A stretch of 16,549 nt of DNA from Ruthenibacterium sp. (GTDB lineage Bacteria; Bacillota; Clostridia; Oscillospirales; Ruminococcaceae). The stretch is from the NCBI GenBank assembly GCA_020025255.1, contig JAHHSK010000044.1, positions 1 to 16,549 on the forward strand. Direction: 5' to 3'. Below, piece after piece: positions 1 to 6,947 of the stretch. Within the stretch, counting starts at the first letter, position 1; every line of letters begins with the position of its first letter. The notes under the pieces are model-generated. The model worked only from the letters and a program-made list of their open reading frames with translations. It ran no database searches and was not told the origin of the DNA. Both the position numbers and the translations under genes were made by a program.

Positions 1-1619
1 GTTTCGGAAACGACATCCTCCTTATGACCCAGTGCGGGAATCGTTTCGCGGCGCACTTCCTTTCCACATTCGGTGCACTTATACACCTTTACGCCTTCGG
101 TGGTGCAGGTGGGATCCGTGGTGGTACCGTTGTCTTCGGTATGGGTATGGCTTTCGGGCTTGGAGGTGTCCGGTTTGGAGGTATCCGGTTTGGAAGTATC
201 GGGCTCCGACGGAGCAGTGCTCGAAGAATCCGGGTTTTTGGTTTCCAGTACGATGCCGCACTTGGTGCAATGCTTTTTGCCCGATTCCCAGTTGCCGGCA
301 ATATGCTCGCCTTTTTCCTTTTTGCCGCAGACGCTGCAGGTGCGCACATGGGTGCCGCTGCCGTTATCCTTCCATTCGGTAAATTCGTGCTTGTGGAAAT
401 CGACCCAGATATCCACCGTTTTGATGTCCTCGTACGGAACGGTGAATTTCAGCTGACCGTTGTGGATCTCAGGGATGCGTCCGTGGTCACATCCCCAGGT
501 AAGGCCGTAACCGTCCTTGGGAACGGCAGTCACAAGTTCACATACCTTATTAAATGCGACCTTCTGCTCCAGCTTGCCCTTCAGGCTGCCGTGTTCCTTG
601 CCTTCCCGGATGCGGAACGTCACGGTGACAAGCTGCTCTTTCTCATCCGAACCGGAATTGTCATTCGAATTCGGATTGAATACGGATTCCGGTGTTTTGG
701 TATGGGTGGGAATCGGCTGCAGGGCCGGGCGGCGGTCTTCGGTGATCAGGGTGTGCATGCGCACATAGGTCATCCATGCGCGGGCACCCTTTTCATTCAG
801 ATGCAGACCATCCTCGATCATGTATTCGGCTTTTGCAAAGCCGGTGGTTTCGTTTTTCAGCGCTTCACAGCTGTTCAGAAGATAGTATCCATCCTCCTGT
901 GCCAGTTCCGCAAGCTTCAGGTTGAATTCATCAATGGCCTGCTGGACTTCGGCCGAACCGGAACGCGTCTGCGCAACCGGCGGGATCGTGTTGATGATGA
1001 TATCCGCATGCGGCCACGCCTTTTTAATGGCATCCAGCGCACTGCGGTACTGCTGCTGGAAGGCGGTGTCCGACGAGCTGGTGTTGTTGGTGCCGAAGGT
1101 GATGATGATGCGCTTGGGCTGCATCAGGGCAACCGCTTCAGCCAGATACACCGGCTTGCTGCGGCCTTCAAAGTACATGCACGGGGTGCTGGTGATATGC
1201 TGGATGCCCATGCCGACAGCACTGAGGTTGTTCTGCCAGGATGTCAGCTTATATTCCGCCAGACGATAGGTGTTGGAATCACCGACAAACAGGGTTTCAT
1301 CCAGATACGCCTGCCCGCCATCTTCGGTTTTCGGCAGGATGACATCGGCATAAGGGCTGTCATCAAGATCGGATGATTGGGAATCGGACAGGGTATCGAT
1401 TTCGGAATCGTTATCTTGTGATTCGGTGCCGGATAGGGAAACATCGACCGGACGGTTGTTTTCTCTTGCGGTAAAGATGCCCGTCAGCACCAAAACGACA
1501 ATCAGCGCAAGGGCGGTTACAAGAATCGCAATGTCCACAGCGCTGCCGGAAGCGACACGCTTAAAAAAGCGGGAGATCGCCTTGCCGGCTTTGCGCAAAT
1601 ATCTCTGGATCGTTTGCAC
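1..1619 (-). CDS. Membrane-anchored SGNH/GDSL-type hydrolase with Cys-pair modules (3' end beyond window)
   Basis: Reading the minus strand from a GTG at 1619 gives 539 uninterrupted codons to the window edge, so the C-terminus is missing. The start is set by AAGGAGG at 1627-1633, 7 nt upstream; an ATG at 1624 lies in another frame and is only 2 nt from that site. A basic N-terminus is followed by one membrane helix (about residues 28-50) and an acidic Ser/Asp linker. The SGNH domain (about 105-295) shows block I GDS (113-115), block III GTN (176-178) and block V DGLHLN (270-275), which supply the Ser, Asn and Asp/His catalytic residues. After it come a beta-rich stretch (about 328-410), a module with CxxC pairs (428-431 and 451-454), three PDTSK repeats (473-487) and a second cysteine-bearing unit ending in a CTEC motif. 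SGNH enzymes commonly remove acyl groups from glycans or lipids; the substrate here is unknown. The protein is probably extracellular and anchored by its N-terminal helix. Confidence 0.85.
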   Translation of the reverse strand, partial: MQTIQRYLRKAGKAISRFFKRVASGSAVDIAILVTALALIVVLVLTGIFTARENNRPVDVSLSGTESQDNDSEIDTLSDSQSSDLDDSPYADVILPKTEDGGQAYLDETLFVGDSNTYRLAEYKLTSWQNNLSAVGMGIQHITSTPCMYFEGRSKPVYLAEAVALMQPKRIIITFGTNNTSSSDTAFQQQYRSALDAIKKAWPHADIIINTIPPVAQTRSGSAEVQQAIDEFNLKLAELAQEDGYYLLNSCEALKNETTGFAKAEYMIEDGLHLNEKGARAWMTYVRMHTLITEDRRPALQPIPTHTKTPESVFNPNSNDNSGSDEKEQLVTVTFRIREGKEHGSLKGKLEQKVAFNKVCELVTAVPKDGYGLTWGCDHGRIPEIHNGQLKFTVPYEDIKTVDIWVDFHKHEFTEWKDNGSGTHVRTCSVCGKKEKGEHIAGNWESGKKHCTKCGIVLETKNPDSSSTAPSEPDTSKPDTSKPDTSKPESHTHTEDNGTTTDPTCTTEGVKVYKCTECGKEVRRETIPALGHKEDVVSE

Positions 1620-1673
1620 AGCATTTCCTCCTTGGTTTGGCCTGAAAATCAGGCGCGGGATAATATCGTTTTC

Positions 1674-1679
1674 ATTGTA
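1674..1679 (-). promoter_or_regulatory. Possible -10 box for the SGNH hydrolase gene
   Basis: The minus strand reads TACAAT about 55 nt upstream of the GTG start. No convincing -35 hexamer lies 16-18 nt further upstream, so this is a tentative sigma-A-type -10 only. Confidence 0.3.
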
Positions 1680-1753
1680 CACGATTTCGGGGATGAAAGC
1701 CACTGTTTTCTTTGAAAAAGCGGAAAAACGATGTTTTTTTACACGATGCGCGC

Positions 1754-1784
1754 AAAAAAAGCGGTGCACATAACGGTGCACCGC
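1754..1784 (-). terminator. Rho-independent terminator of the ECF S-component gene
   Basis: Nine-base perfect arms GCGGTGCAC (1761-1769) and GTGCACCGC (1776-1784) enclose a 6-nt loop. On the minus strand the hairpin is followed by seven Ts (1754-1760). It lies 32 nt past the stop of the ECF S-component gene and separates it from the SGNH gene. Confidence 0.85.
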
Positions 1785-1815
1785 AGAAAACATCCCGCCC
1801 GAACGGGAAATGCGC

Positions 1816-2367
1816 TTATTCCAGGATACGGGCCCGGCGCAGTGCGGGGCGCAGAGCCTGTGCAAGAAGAACGGAAATCACCACGGCAAGCACGGCATTT
1901 GTCAGCGAGGATACCGCCTTTGCAGCAAGCTGTGTCTGCACCGCGCCAAGAGCCTGGCCTTCGATCCAGAATTTTTGGATAAAGGATTTTGTAAGGTACA
2001 GCACAACATAGGCAAGGCTGCCCGCCGCCGCACCGGTCAGATCCCGCGCAAGCGTGCGCTGGCTGGCGCGGTGTGCGATCAGCCCGGCCAGAAAACCAAT
2101 GGCAAATTTGGTAAGGAAGGTGATCCAGCTTTCCGCAATATAAAGCGGATTGGTGAAATCGAACAGCATGCTGCCCAGCCCGGAGGCAAGCCCGCCGTGC
2201 AGCGGGCCGAACAGCAGCCCGCTCAAAGCGCAGAATGCATTGCCAAGGTGAAGCCGCGATGTATCGCCTATGGGGATCTGCATCCAGCTGAACACAAAAA
2301 CCAGTGCGCTGAGCAGGCCGATCACCGCAAGATCGCGGACAGTGAATTTTTCGAGTTGTTTTTTCAT
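1816..2367 (-). CDS. ECF transporter S component (vitamin-binding membrane subunit), possibly for vitamin B6
   Basis: This 183-residue protein is almost entirely hydrophobic, with about six predicted membrane helices, the usual size and shape of an energy-coupling-factor S component. After the first helix the RLHLGN motif (38-43) and the GLLFGPLHGG loop (50-59) resemble the PF07155/COG4720 group of S components. Such proteins bind a vitamin or precursor and use a shared EcfA-A'-T module, which is not in this window. The start at 2367 has GAGGAG about 6-7 nt upstream. The gene is divergent from a MocR regulator with a shared 151-bp control region. PdxR-type MocR proteins are known to control B6 synthesis or uptake, so pyridoxine/pyridoxal is the best substrate guess, but this is inference. 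Riboflavin, hydroxymethylpyrimidine or another vitamin remains possible. Confidence 0.8.
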   Translation of the reverse strand: MKKQLEKFTVRDLAVIGLLSALVFVFSWMQIPIGDTSRLHLGNAFCALSGLLFGPLHGGLASGLGSMLFDFTNPLYIAESWITFLTKFAIGFLAGLIAHRASQRTLARDLTGAAAGSLAYVVLYLTKSFIQKFWIEGQALGAVQTQLAAKAVSSLTNAVLAVVISVLLAQALRPALRRARILE

Positions 2368-2404
2368 AAAACGCTCCTCTTTTCTTTTACCGGATTGAGA
2401 AAGG

Positions 2405-2433
2405 TTGACAGAATCTTCCGTTTCGTCTATTCT
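2405..2433 (+). promoter_or_regulatory. Promoter of the MocR regulator gene
   Basis: A perfect TTGACA (2405-2410) is followed after 17 nt by TATTCT (2428-2433). This lies upstream of the GTG start at 2519. It overlaps the leader of the divergent ECF gene, so the two transcription units could interfere with each other. Confidence 0.65.
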
Positions 2434-2435
2434 TC

Positions 2436-2468
2436 ATTATAAAAGAAAGTGGACTGATTGAAATAGTC
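2436..2468 (-). promoter_or_regulatory. Promoter and candidate MocR operator of the ECF S-component gene
   Basis: On the minus strand a consensus TATAAT (rc of 2436-2441) is preceded after 16 nt only by a poor -35 (TTTCAA). A dyad GACT...AGTC (2452-2468) overlaps that weak -35. GATTGA occurs twice on the plus strand, at 2393-2398 and 2456-2461, 63 bp apart, roughly six helical turns. A good -10 with a poor -35 suits a promoter that needs an activator, a known mode for PdxR-like regulators. The operator assignment is inference. Confidence 0.45.
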
Positions 2469-2518
2469 AAAACATATATATTTTATAAGGTCAGATGAAA
2501 AGAGGAGGGGAAAGGGCT

Positions 2519-3931
2519 GTGGAAAGCTTTGCACTGCGCATGACAAAAAACGGCAAAACACCGCTGTACCGCCAGCTGTACCGCTATATTATCGGGGAAA
2601 TCACATCCGGCCGCCTTTCCGCGGGGGAAAAGCTGCCCAGCAAGCGCCGGCTTGCGGCAGATCTTGGGGTGAGCGTCTCCACCGTAGATACGGCGTATCA
2701 GATGCTTGCGGCGGAAGGGTATGTAAAGGCAAAGCCGAAAAGCGGCTTTACGGTGCTGCATATCGAACGCCTGCGCCCGCCGCTGCGCCCGGCTGCCTGT
2801 GTGCCAAAGCAGGCACCGCGCATCCAGTGGCAGTATGATTTTGATACCGGCAGTGTAGACACCGGGCTGTTCCCGTTCAAAACGTGGGCGCGCATCCAGC
2901 GCGAAACCGTCACCGGGCACCCGGAGCTGCTCAACCACGGTGCGCGGCAGGGGGATGAAAACCTGCGCGGTGCGATCGCAAAATATCTGCATGCCTACCG
3001 CGGCGTGCTGTGTACGCCCGAGCAGATCGTTGTCGGGGCGGGCATCGAATATCTTCTGGGGCTGCTGGCGCGCCTGTTTTCCGGCGCGGTGTTTGCGGTG
3101 GAAAATCCGGGCTATCCGCGCATGGGGCGCATCCTGCAAAACAGCGGGGTGCGGGTGCGCTATGTGCCGGTGGATGCAGAAGGCATGCAGATCGGCGCGC
3201 TGCAGGAAAGCGGGGCGCAGATCGCATACGTCACGCCCAGCCACCAGTTCCCAACCGGGGCAACCATGCCCGCTGCGCGCCGCACGGAGCTTTTGCGCTG
3301 GGCGCAGGGCAAGGCGGGACGCTATGTGATCGAGGATGATTATGACAGCGAATTTCGCTATGATACGCGTCCGCTGCCTTCGCTTCAGGGAATGGACCCC
3401 GCGGGCTGCGTGATCTATGTGGGCACGTTTTCCAAAAGCATTGCCCCTTCGATGCGCGTGGGCTATATGGTGCTGCCGCCGCAGGCACTGGTGCGCTGGC
3501 GCGCGCAGTTCGGGATGTATTCCTCCACGGTTTCCCGGTTTGAACAGCAGACGCTGTGCCGCTTTATGGAAGAAGGACACTTTGCGCGTCATCTCAACCG
3601 GCTGCGCATTGCCGGGCGCAGCCGGCGCGATGCGCTGACACAGGCACTGTACAGCGCGTTTGGCAAACAGGGCGTCACGGTGCACGGCGGGCATACGGGG
3701 CTGCATCTGCTGGTAACGGTGCACAGCGGGCTGAGCGAACGGCAGCTGGTGCAGGCCGCAGCACAGCAGGGCGTGCGCGTAGGCGGGCTTTCCGATTATT
3801 ATGCGCCGGATACACAGGGCTGTCCGGCATCGACGGTGGTCTTGGGCTATTCGGGCATGGATGAAGAAACCCTGCGCAAAGCGGCAAACGCACTGCGCAG
3901 GGCATGGAACGTACAGGCATCGCAGGAATAA
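2519..3931 (+). CDS. MocR-family (GntR-HTH plus aminotransferase fold) PLP-dependent regulator, PdxR-like
   Basis: The product is a 470-residue MocR protein. A GntR-type winged helix (about 9-77, with LPSKRRLAADLGVS as helix-turn-helix core) is joined by a proline-rich linker to a fold-type I aminotransferase domain (about 105-465). PLP-site landmarks are visible: NPGYPR (about 196-201), the THP-equivalent TPSHQFPTG stretch, DDYDSEFRY (about 273-281), and the SKS motif whose lysine (about residue 306) should form the PLP Schiff base. The GTG at 2519 is preferred because AGGAGG (2503-2508) lies 10 nt upstream; an in-frame ATG at 2495 has only a poor site. These regulators sense PLP and bind DNA without doing transamination. 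Its divergent ECF neighbour is the obvious target. A PdxR role is likely but not proven. Confidence 0.9.
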   Translation: MESFALRMTKNGKTPLYRQLYRYIIGEITSGRLSAGEKLPSKRRLAADLGVSVSTVDTAYQMLAAEGYVKAKPKSGFTVLHIERLRPPLRPAACVPKQAPRIQWQYDFDTGSVDTGLFPFKTWARIQRETVTGHPELLNHGARQGDENLRGAIAKYLHAYRGVLCTPEQIVVGAGIEYLLGLLARLFSGAVFAVENPGYPRMGRILQNSGVRVRYVPVDAEGMQIGALQESGAQIAYVTPSHQFPTGATMPAARRTELLRWAQGKAGRYVIEDDYDSEFRYDTRPLPSLQGMDPAGCVIYVGTFSKSIAPSMRVGYMVLPPQALVRWRAQFGMYSSTVSRFEQQTLCRFMEEGHFARHLNRLRIAGRSRRDALTQALYSAFGKQGVTVHGGHTGLHLLVTVHSGLSERQLVQAAAQQGVRVGGLSDYYAPDTQGCPASTVVLGYSGMDEETLRKAANALRRAWNVQASQE

Positions 3932-3933
3932 AA

Positions 3934-4164
3934 TCAGCATCCGTGCAAAGCGCAGTCTGCGGCAAAGCGCACGGCAATGCGGCACAGCCAGATCCGCAGC
4001 TGCCCGCAAGGGCAATCATCTTGATGCAGCAGGGCAAAGTGCATGGCGCGGGCGGCAGCGCAGCGGGCGGCATCCGGGCTTTGCAGCATATGCAGGCAGA
4101 CGGTGTATACGAAGGCTTCGTTTTCTTTTGAAAAGCATGTGCGCGGCTTCGAGATGCGGTTCAC
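3934..4164 (-). CDS. Small protein resembling sigma-70 region 2 (ECF sigma type), lacking region 4
   Basis: A 76-residue ORF begins at a GTG (4164) with an AGGGGG Shine-Dalgarno-like site about 8 nt upstream and an extended -10 further up. It ends 3 nt from the convergent stop of the MocR gene. Its layout resembles ECF sigma region 2: an aromatic/aliphatic helix (EAFVYTVCLHML), then an S-P-D-A-A turn where sigma factors usually have an E/D-D-A turn, an alanine-rich helix, and an RIWLCRIA motif recalling the R-x-W-L-x-R-I-A segment. It is cysteine-rich (six Cys). No region 4 follows before the stop, and the sequence beyond is antisense to the MocR gene. It may be a stand-alone region-2 microprotein, a sigma decoy or a degenerate remnant. 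The homology is judged by eye only. Confidence 0.5.
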   Translation of the reverse strand: MNRISKPRTCFSKENEAFVYTVCLHMLQSPDAARCAAARAMHFALLHQDDCPCGQLRIWLCRIAVRFAADCALHGC

Positions 4165-4207
4165 GGCACGATCCCCCTTTTTTGTGTACCGGTGTGGATG
4201 CGCTTAC

Positions 4208-4216
4208 AGTATATCA
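4208..4216 (-). promoter_or_regulatory. Extended -10 promoter for the sigma-like small gene
   Basis: The minus strand reads TGA-TATACT (rc of 4208-4216), an extended -10 about 44 nt upstream of the GTG at 4164. The -35 is not recognisable, which extended -10 promoters tolerate. Confidence 0.45.
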
Positions 4217-4330
4217 GGCGAACCTTAAAAGAATGGTGCTGAATTTCTAAAGATTTTCGCAAGAAACAGAAAATACGGCAAGTCGTTTTGTGTCGCTTTA
4301 CAGAAAAAAGACGCGAAAATGCTTGTGCAA

Positions 4331-4363
4331 TTTACATTGTAATGCTACTCTTTATAGTGTAAA
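4331..4363 (+). promoter_or_regulatory. Promoter overlapped by an imperfect inverted repeat (MFS/phospholipase operon)
   Basis: TTTACA (4331-4336) and TATAGT (4353-4358), 16 nt apart, form a good sigma-A promoter about 50 nt before the MFS gene. The same bases form an inverted repeat: TTTACATTGTAA (4331-4342) against TTATAGTGTAAA (4352-4363), 10 of 12 matching, with a 9-nt spacer. A dimeric repressor bound there would cover both hexamers. No regulator gene is adjacent, so the binder is unknown. Confidence 0.6.
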
Positions 4364-4408
4364 GATTTGTAAAGGACAAAAGAAGAAAACAAACTCGAGG
4401 TGGAATTC

Positions 4409-5770
4409 ATGCTGAAAGGGTATTCAAAAGAAGAAAAAAGCTGGATGATGTACGATTGGGCCAACAGTGCCCATTCCGTTATCGTGGTGACGCTGCTGCC
4501 GATTTTCTTTTCTACGGTGGCGGGATATATGCGCAATACAACATCCGCAATGAGCATCTGGGGCTATGTAACAAGCATTGCAATGCTCCTGTGTGCGCTG
4601 CTTGCGCCGGTGATCGGCGCACTGGGCGATTTTCGCGGGATGCGCAAAAAGATGTTTTTTGTTTTTCTGGTCGTGGGCGTGCTGGCCTGTGTGGGGCTTG
4701 CAGTGACGCCGGTTGTGGATTTTGCAGCATCGCCGGAAGCCGCCGGACGCGTGGGAACGGCGATTCTGGTGCTGTATACGCTCAGTCAGGTCGGATATTC
4801 GGGCTCGTGCCTGTATTACGACAGCTTTCTGCCGGATGTGACGACGGAAGACCGAATGGACCGCGTTTCCACCATGGGCTACGGCTTGGGGTATATCGGC
4901 GGCTCTACGATTCCGCTGGTGCTTTTCCTTGCAATGAACGCGTTTGGTGTGCCCATTCAGTACTGCCTTTCCACCGTTTTCGGCTTTACCGCCGTGTGGT
5001 GGGCGGTGTTCAGCTGGCCTCTTTTGAAAAATGTGGAACAGAAAAGCTATAAGGTGCGGGAAAAAGGGGCGATCCGCAGCACACTGCGCGGGCTGATCGT
5101 GACCATGAAGGATATTTTCCGGCACCGTTCGATCTTTGTGTTTATGATCGCATACTTCTTTTACATCGATGGCGTGGGTACGATCATCCATATGAGCACA
5201 TCCTACGGGGCGCAGCTGGGCTTGGGCGATACCGAAATGATGCTGGCACTGCTTATGGTGCAGCTGCTGGGGATGCCGTTCTGCCTGCTGTACATCCGGC
5301 TTGCCGATAAGTTCGGTGCACGCGTCATGGTGGGCGTGGGCATCTGTGTGTACATGGGCATCTGCGTATTCGGCTTTTTTGTGCGCAGCATCTGGCAGTT
5401 CTGGGTGCTGGCGATTCTGGTATCCACAAGTCAGGGCGGCATTCAGGCACTTTCCCGCAGCATCTTCGGCAAGATGCTGCCGGATAAAAGCCGTTCCGGG
5501 GAATATTTCGGGTTCTTTGATATTTTCGGCAAATTTTCGTCGGTGATCGGCCCGGCGCTGATCGGCCTTACCACACAGATCACAACCGGCATCCTGCTGG
5601 CACAGCAGGGGCTGACAGCACAGAGCGCATCGCCGGAAACGCTGGCACTGGCACAGCAGCAGGCGTCGCCCTGGGGTGTGCTTTCGGTGCTGCTGGTGTT
5701 CTTTGTGGGGGCTGCACTGTACTTCGGCGTGCTGCCGCGCATGCTGAAAAAGGAAGGGGTCGAAGTATAA
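4409..5770 (+). CDS. UMF1-family major facilitator transporter
   Basis: This 453-residue polytopic protein has about 12 membrane helices. The N-terminal SWMMYDWANSA motif (11-21) is the hallmark of the UMF1 (Atg22-like) branch of the major facilitator superfamily. A typical cytoplasmic loop follows helices 2-3 (GDFRGMRKK), and a basic central loop (about 205-230) separates the two halves. A second-half SRSIFGKMLPDKSRSGEYFG stretch is also characteristic of UMF1 proteins. The ATG at 4409 is chosen because AGGTGG (4398-4403) lies 5 nt upstream; a GTG at 4400 is in frame but inside that site. Substrates of bacterial UMF1 proteins are largely unknown; efflux is often assumed. Only 50 nt separate it from the next gene and no terminator lies between, so the two are probably cotranscribed. 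Confidence 0.88.
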   Translation: MLKGYSKEEKSWMMYDWANSAHSVIVVTLLPIFFSTVAGYMRNTTSAMSIWGYVTSIAMLLCALLAPVIGALGDFRGMRKKMFFVFLVVGVLACVGLAVTPVVDFAASPEAAGRVGTAILVLYTLSQVGYSGSCLYYDSFLPDVTTEDRMDRVSTMGYGLGYIGGSTIPLVLFLAMNAFGVPIQYCLSTVFGFTAVWWAVFSWPLLKNVEQKSYKVREKGAIRSTLRGLIVTMKDIFRHRSIFVFMIAYFFYIDGVGTIIHMSTSYGAQLGLGDTEMMLALLMVQLLGMPFCLLYIRLADKFGARVMVGVGICVYMGICVFGFFVRSIWQFWVLAILVSTSQGGIQALSRSIFGKMLPDKSRSGEYFGFFDIFGKFSSVIGPALIGLTTQITTGILLAQQGLTAQSASPETLALAQQQASPWGVLSVLLVFFVGAALYFGVLPRMLKKEGVEV

Positions 5771-5820
5771 CGCCCCCCCAAAAAAATCGGCGCGCGGCGC
5801 CCAAGAAGGAGAAACCAACC

Positions 5821-6771
5821 ATGCCCGAAGCATATATACACCGATGCGTTGCGCAGGCGGCGCTGGAAAAAAGCGGGTTCCAGCCGCCGCAGAGCCTGGC
5901 ACCGTATTATATGGGAGCAAACGGACCCGATGTGCTGTTTACATATCGGGTATTTTCCCATCATAGGCCGTATGAACTGGCACAGCTAGGCGCACGCATG
6001 CATGATGAACAATGCGGGCGCTTTCTGCGCACATTGATCTTTTCCGCCCATACCCCGGCGCAGATGAACTATGCACTGGGGTTTGTGACGCATTACGCGG
6101 CGGATAGCGTCATGCATCCGTACATCGAATTCCAGAGCAGCGAAGCGGGGCAGTTCCCCATGCCGTATGGGCATGGCTTCTGCGAGGTGGCGCTGGACAG
6201 CATGTTCCATGAACAGCGGTGCGGCACGCCCGGCGTGCCGGTGCAGGATGCCGCCGCAAAGCTTTCCCCGCGCGAAATGGCGGAGATCACGCGCCTTCTG
6301 CACGATGCGCTGCTGGAGGTGTACGGCGAAGATATCCCGCCCGAGGCACTGGCGGATGCCATGCATTCGTTTTATCAGCTGCACTGCGCGTTTTGTTCCA
6401 AGCACGGCTTTCTGCGTGCGGTGATGTGGTGCACCGAACGGATGATCCTTCACAGGCCGGGCTTTGGCATGTGCCATATGACACCGGCAAAGCAGCCGCA
6501 GGGCGGCTTTGTGTGCGAATGGGAGCATCCGTTCACCCATGCGCACATGACGGCGGGGCCGCAGCAGCTGTATGAACAATCGCAGGCACTGGCCGAACAG
6601 TATCTGCGCGCGGTGGGGGCGTACTGGCTGGGACAGAAGTCTAAGGCAGAGCTTGCAGCACAGCTGGGGGATAAAAGCTATTCCACAGGGCTGATGAGCG
6701 ATCCTGCGCCCAGCCCTGAACGAGCCGGACAGGCATGCGGCGCGGGGCTGGCATGCGGGGAAAACGGATAA
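5821..6771 (+). CDS. Zinc-dependent phospholipase C-like protein, without signal peptide
   Basis: The 316-residue product matches the zinc-dependent phospholipase C / S1-P1 nuclease-like fold (PF00882 type). The GANGPD motif (32-37), HYAADSVMHP (91-100, an H-x3-D-x3-H pattern) and GHGFCEVALDSM (117-128) supply the expected His/Asp/Glu metal ligands, with further histidines at 7 and 47-48. The ATG has AAGGAG (5806-5811) 9 nt upstream. Classical secreted phospholipase C enzymes carry a signal peptide; this one starts directly with the domain, so it is probably cytoplasmic and may not be a secreted lipase. Many clostridial genomes carry such intracellular homologues of unknown role. It follows the UMF1 transporter and ends at a strong terminator. 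The last 35 residues are Ala/Gly-rich and probably disordered. Confidence 0.82.
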   Translation: MPEAYIHRCVAQAALEKSGFQPPQSLAPYYMGANGPDVLFTYRVFSHHRPYELAQLGARMHDEQCGRFLRTLIFSAHTPAQMNYALGFVTHYAADSVMHPYIEFQSSEAGQFPMPYGHGFCEVALDSMFHEQRCGTPGVPVQDAAAKLSPREMAEITRLLHDALLEVYGEDIPPEALADAMHSFYQLHCAFCSKHGFLRAVMWCTERMILHRPGFGMCHMTPAKQPQGGFVCEWEHPFTHAHMTAGPQQLYEQSQALAEQYLRAVGAYWLGQKSKAELAAQLGDKSYSTGLMSDPAPSPERAGQACGAGLACGENG

Positions 6772-6775
6772 ACAC

Positions 6776-6813
6776 AAGGCCGCTGCGGAGCAGGTTCCGC
6801 AGCGGCCTTTTTT
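6776..6813 (+). terminator. Rho-independent terminator after the phospholipase gene
   Basis: A 14-bp perfect GC-rich stem (6776-6789 with 6796-6809) and 6-nt loop is followed by TTTTTT (6808-6813). It starts 5 nt past the stop codon and closes the MFS/phospholipase unit. Confidence 0.92.
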
Positions 6814-6844
6814 AGCGCCGCATCTAGGAAAAACCGCGCAGATA

Positions 6845-6853
6845 TGCTATACT
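6845..6853 (+). promoter_or_regulatory. Extended -10 promoter for the small membrane protein gene
   Basis: TGC-TATACT (6845-6853) is an extended -10 placed just after the preceding terminator and 95 nt before the next start. The -35 position (taggaa) is poor. The predicted leader is therefore about 85-90 nt. Confidence 0.55.
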
Positions 6854-6947
6854 GATACCGAATACCCTAGAAAAGAGCGGTGCCTGCGGCGCAGACGGTG
6901 CGCCATGGGTGCCGATCCATCCATACCGTTATTCGGAGGTGCAAACC

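Noticed and set aside
24..1376. A 450-codon open frame on the plus strand
   Set aside because: It is antisense to the SGNH hydrolase gene, which has SGNH motifs, a good RBS and 539 open codons. The plus-strand translation has no recognisable domain, and it is a by-product of biased third positions.
1517..1624. A 35-codon minus-strand ORF starting at an ATG 5 nt before the SGNH GTG start
   Set aside because: The Shine-Dalgarno site is only 2 nt from this ATG but 7 nt from the GTG, and the peptide shows no signal or domain. An overlapping regulatory peptide is possible but unsupported.
4424..5920. Long minus-strand open frame opposite the MFS gene
   Set aside because: His/Cys/Arg-rich translation without a domain or RBS, fully antisense to a clear UMF1 transporter.
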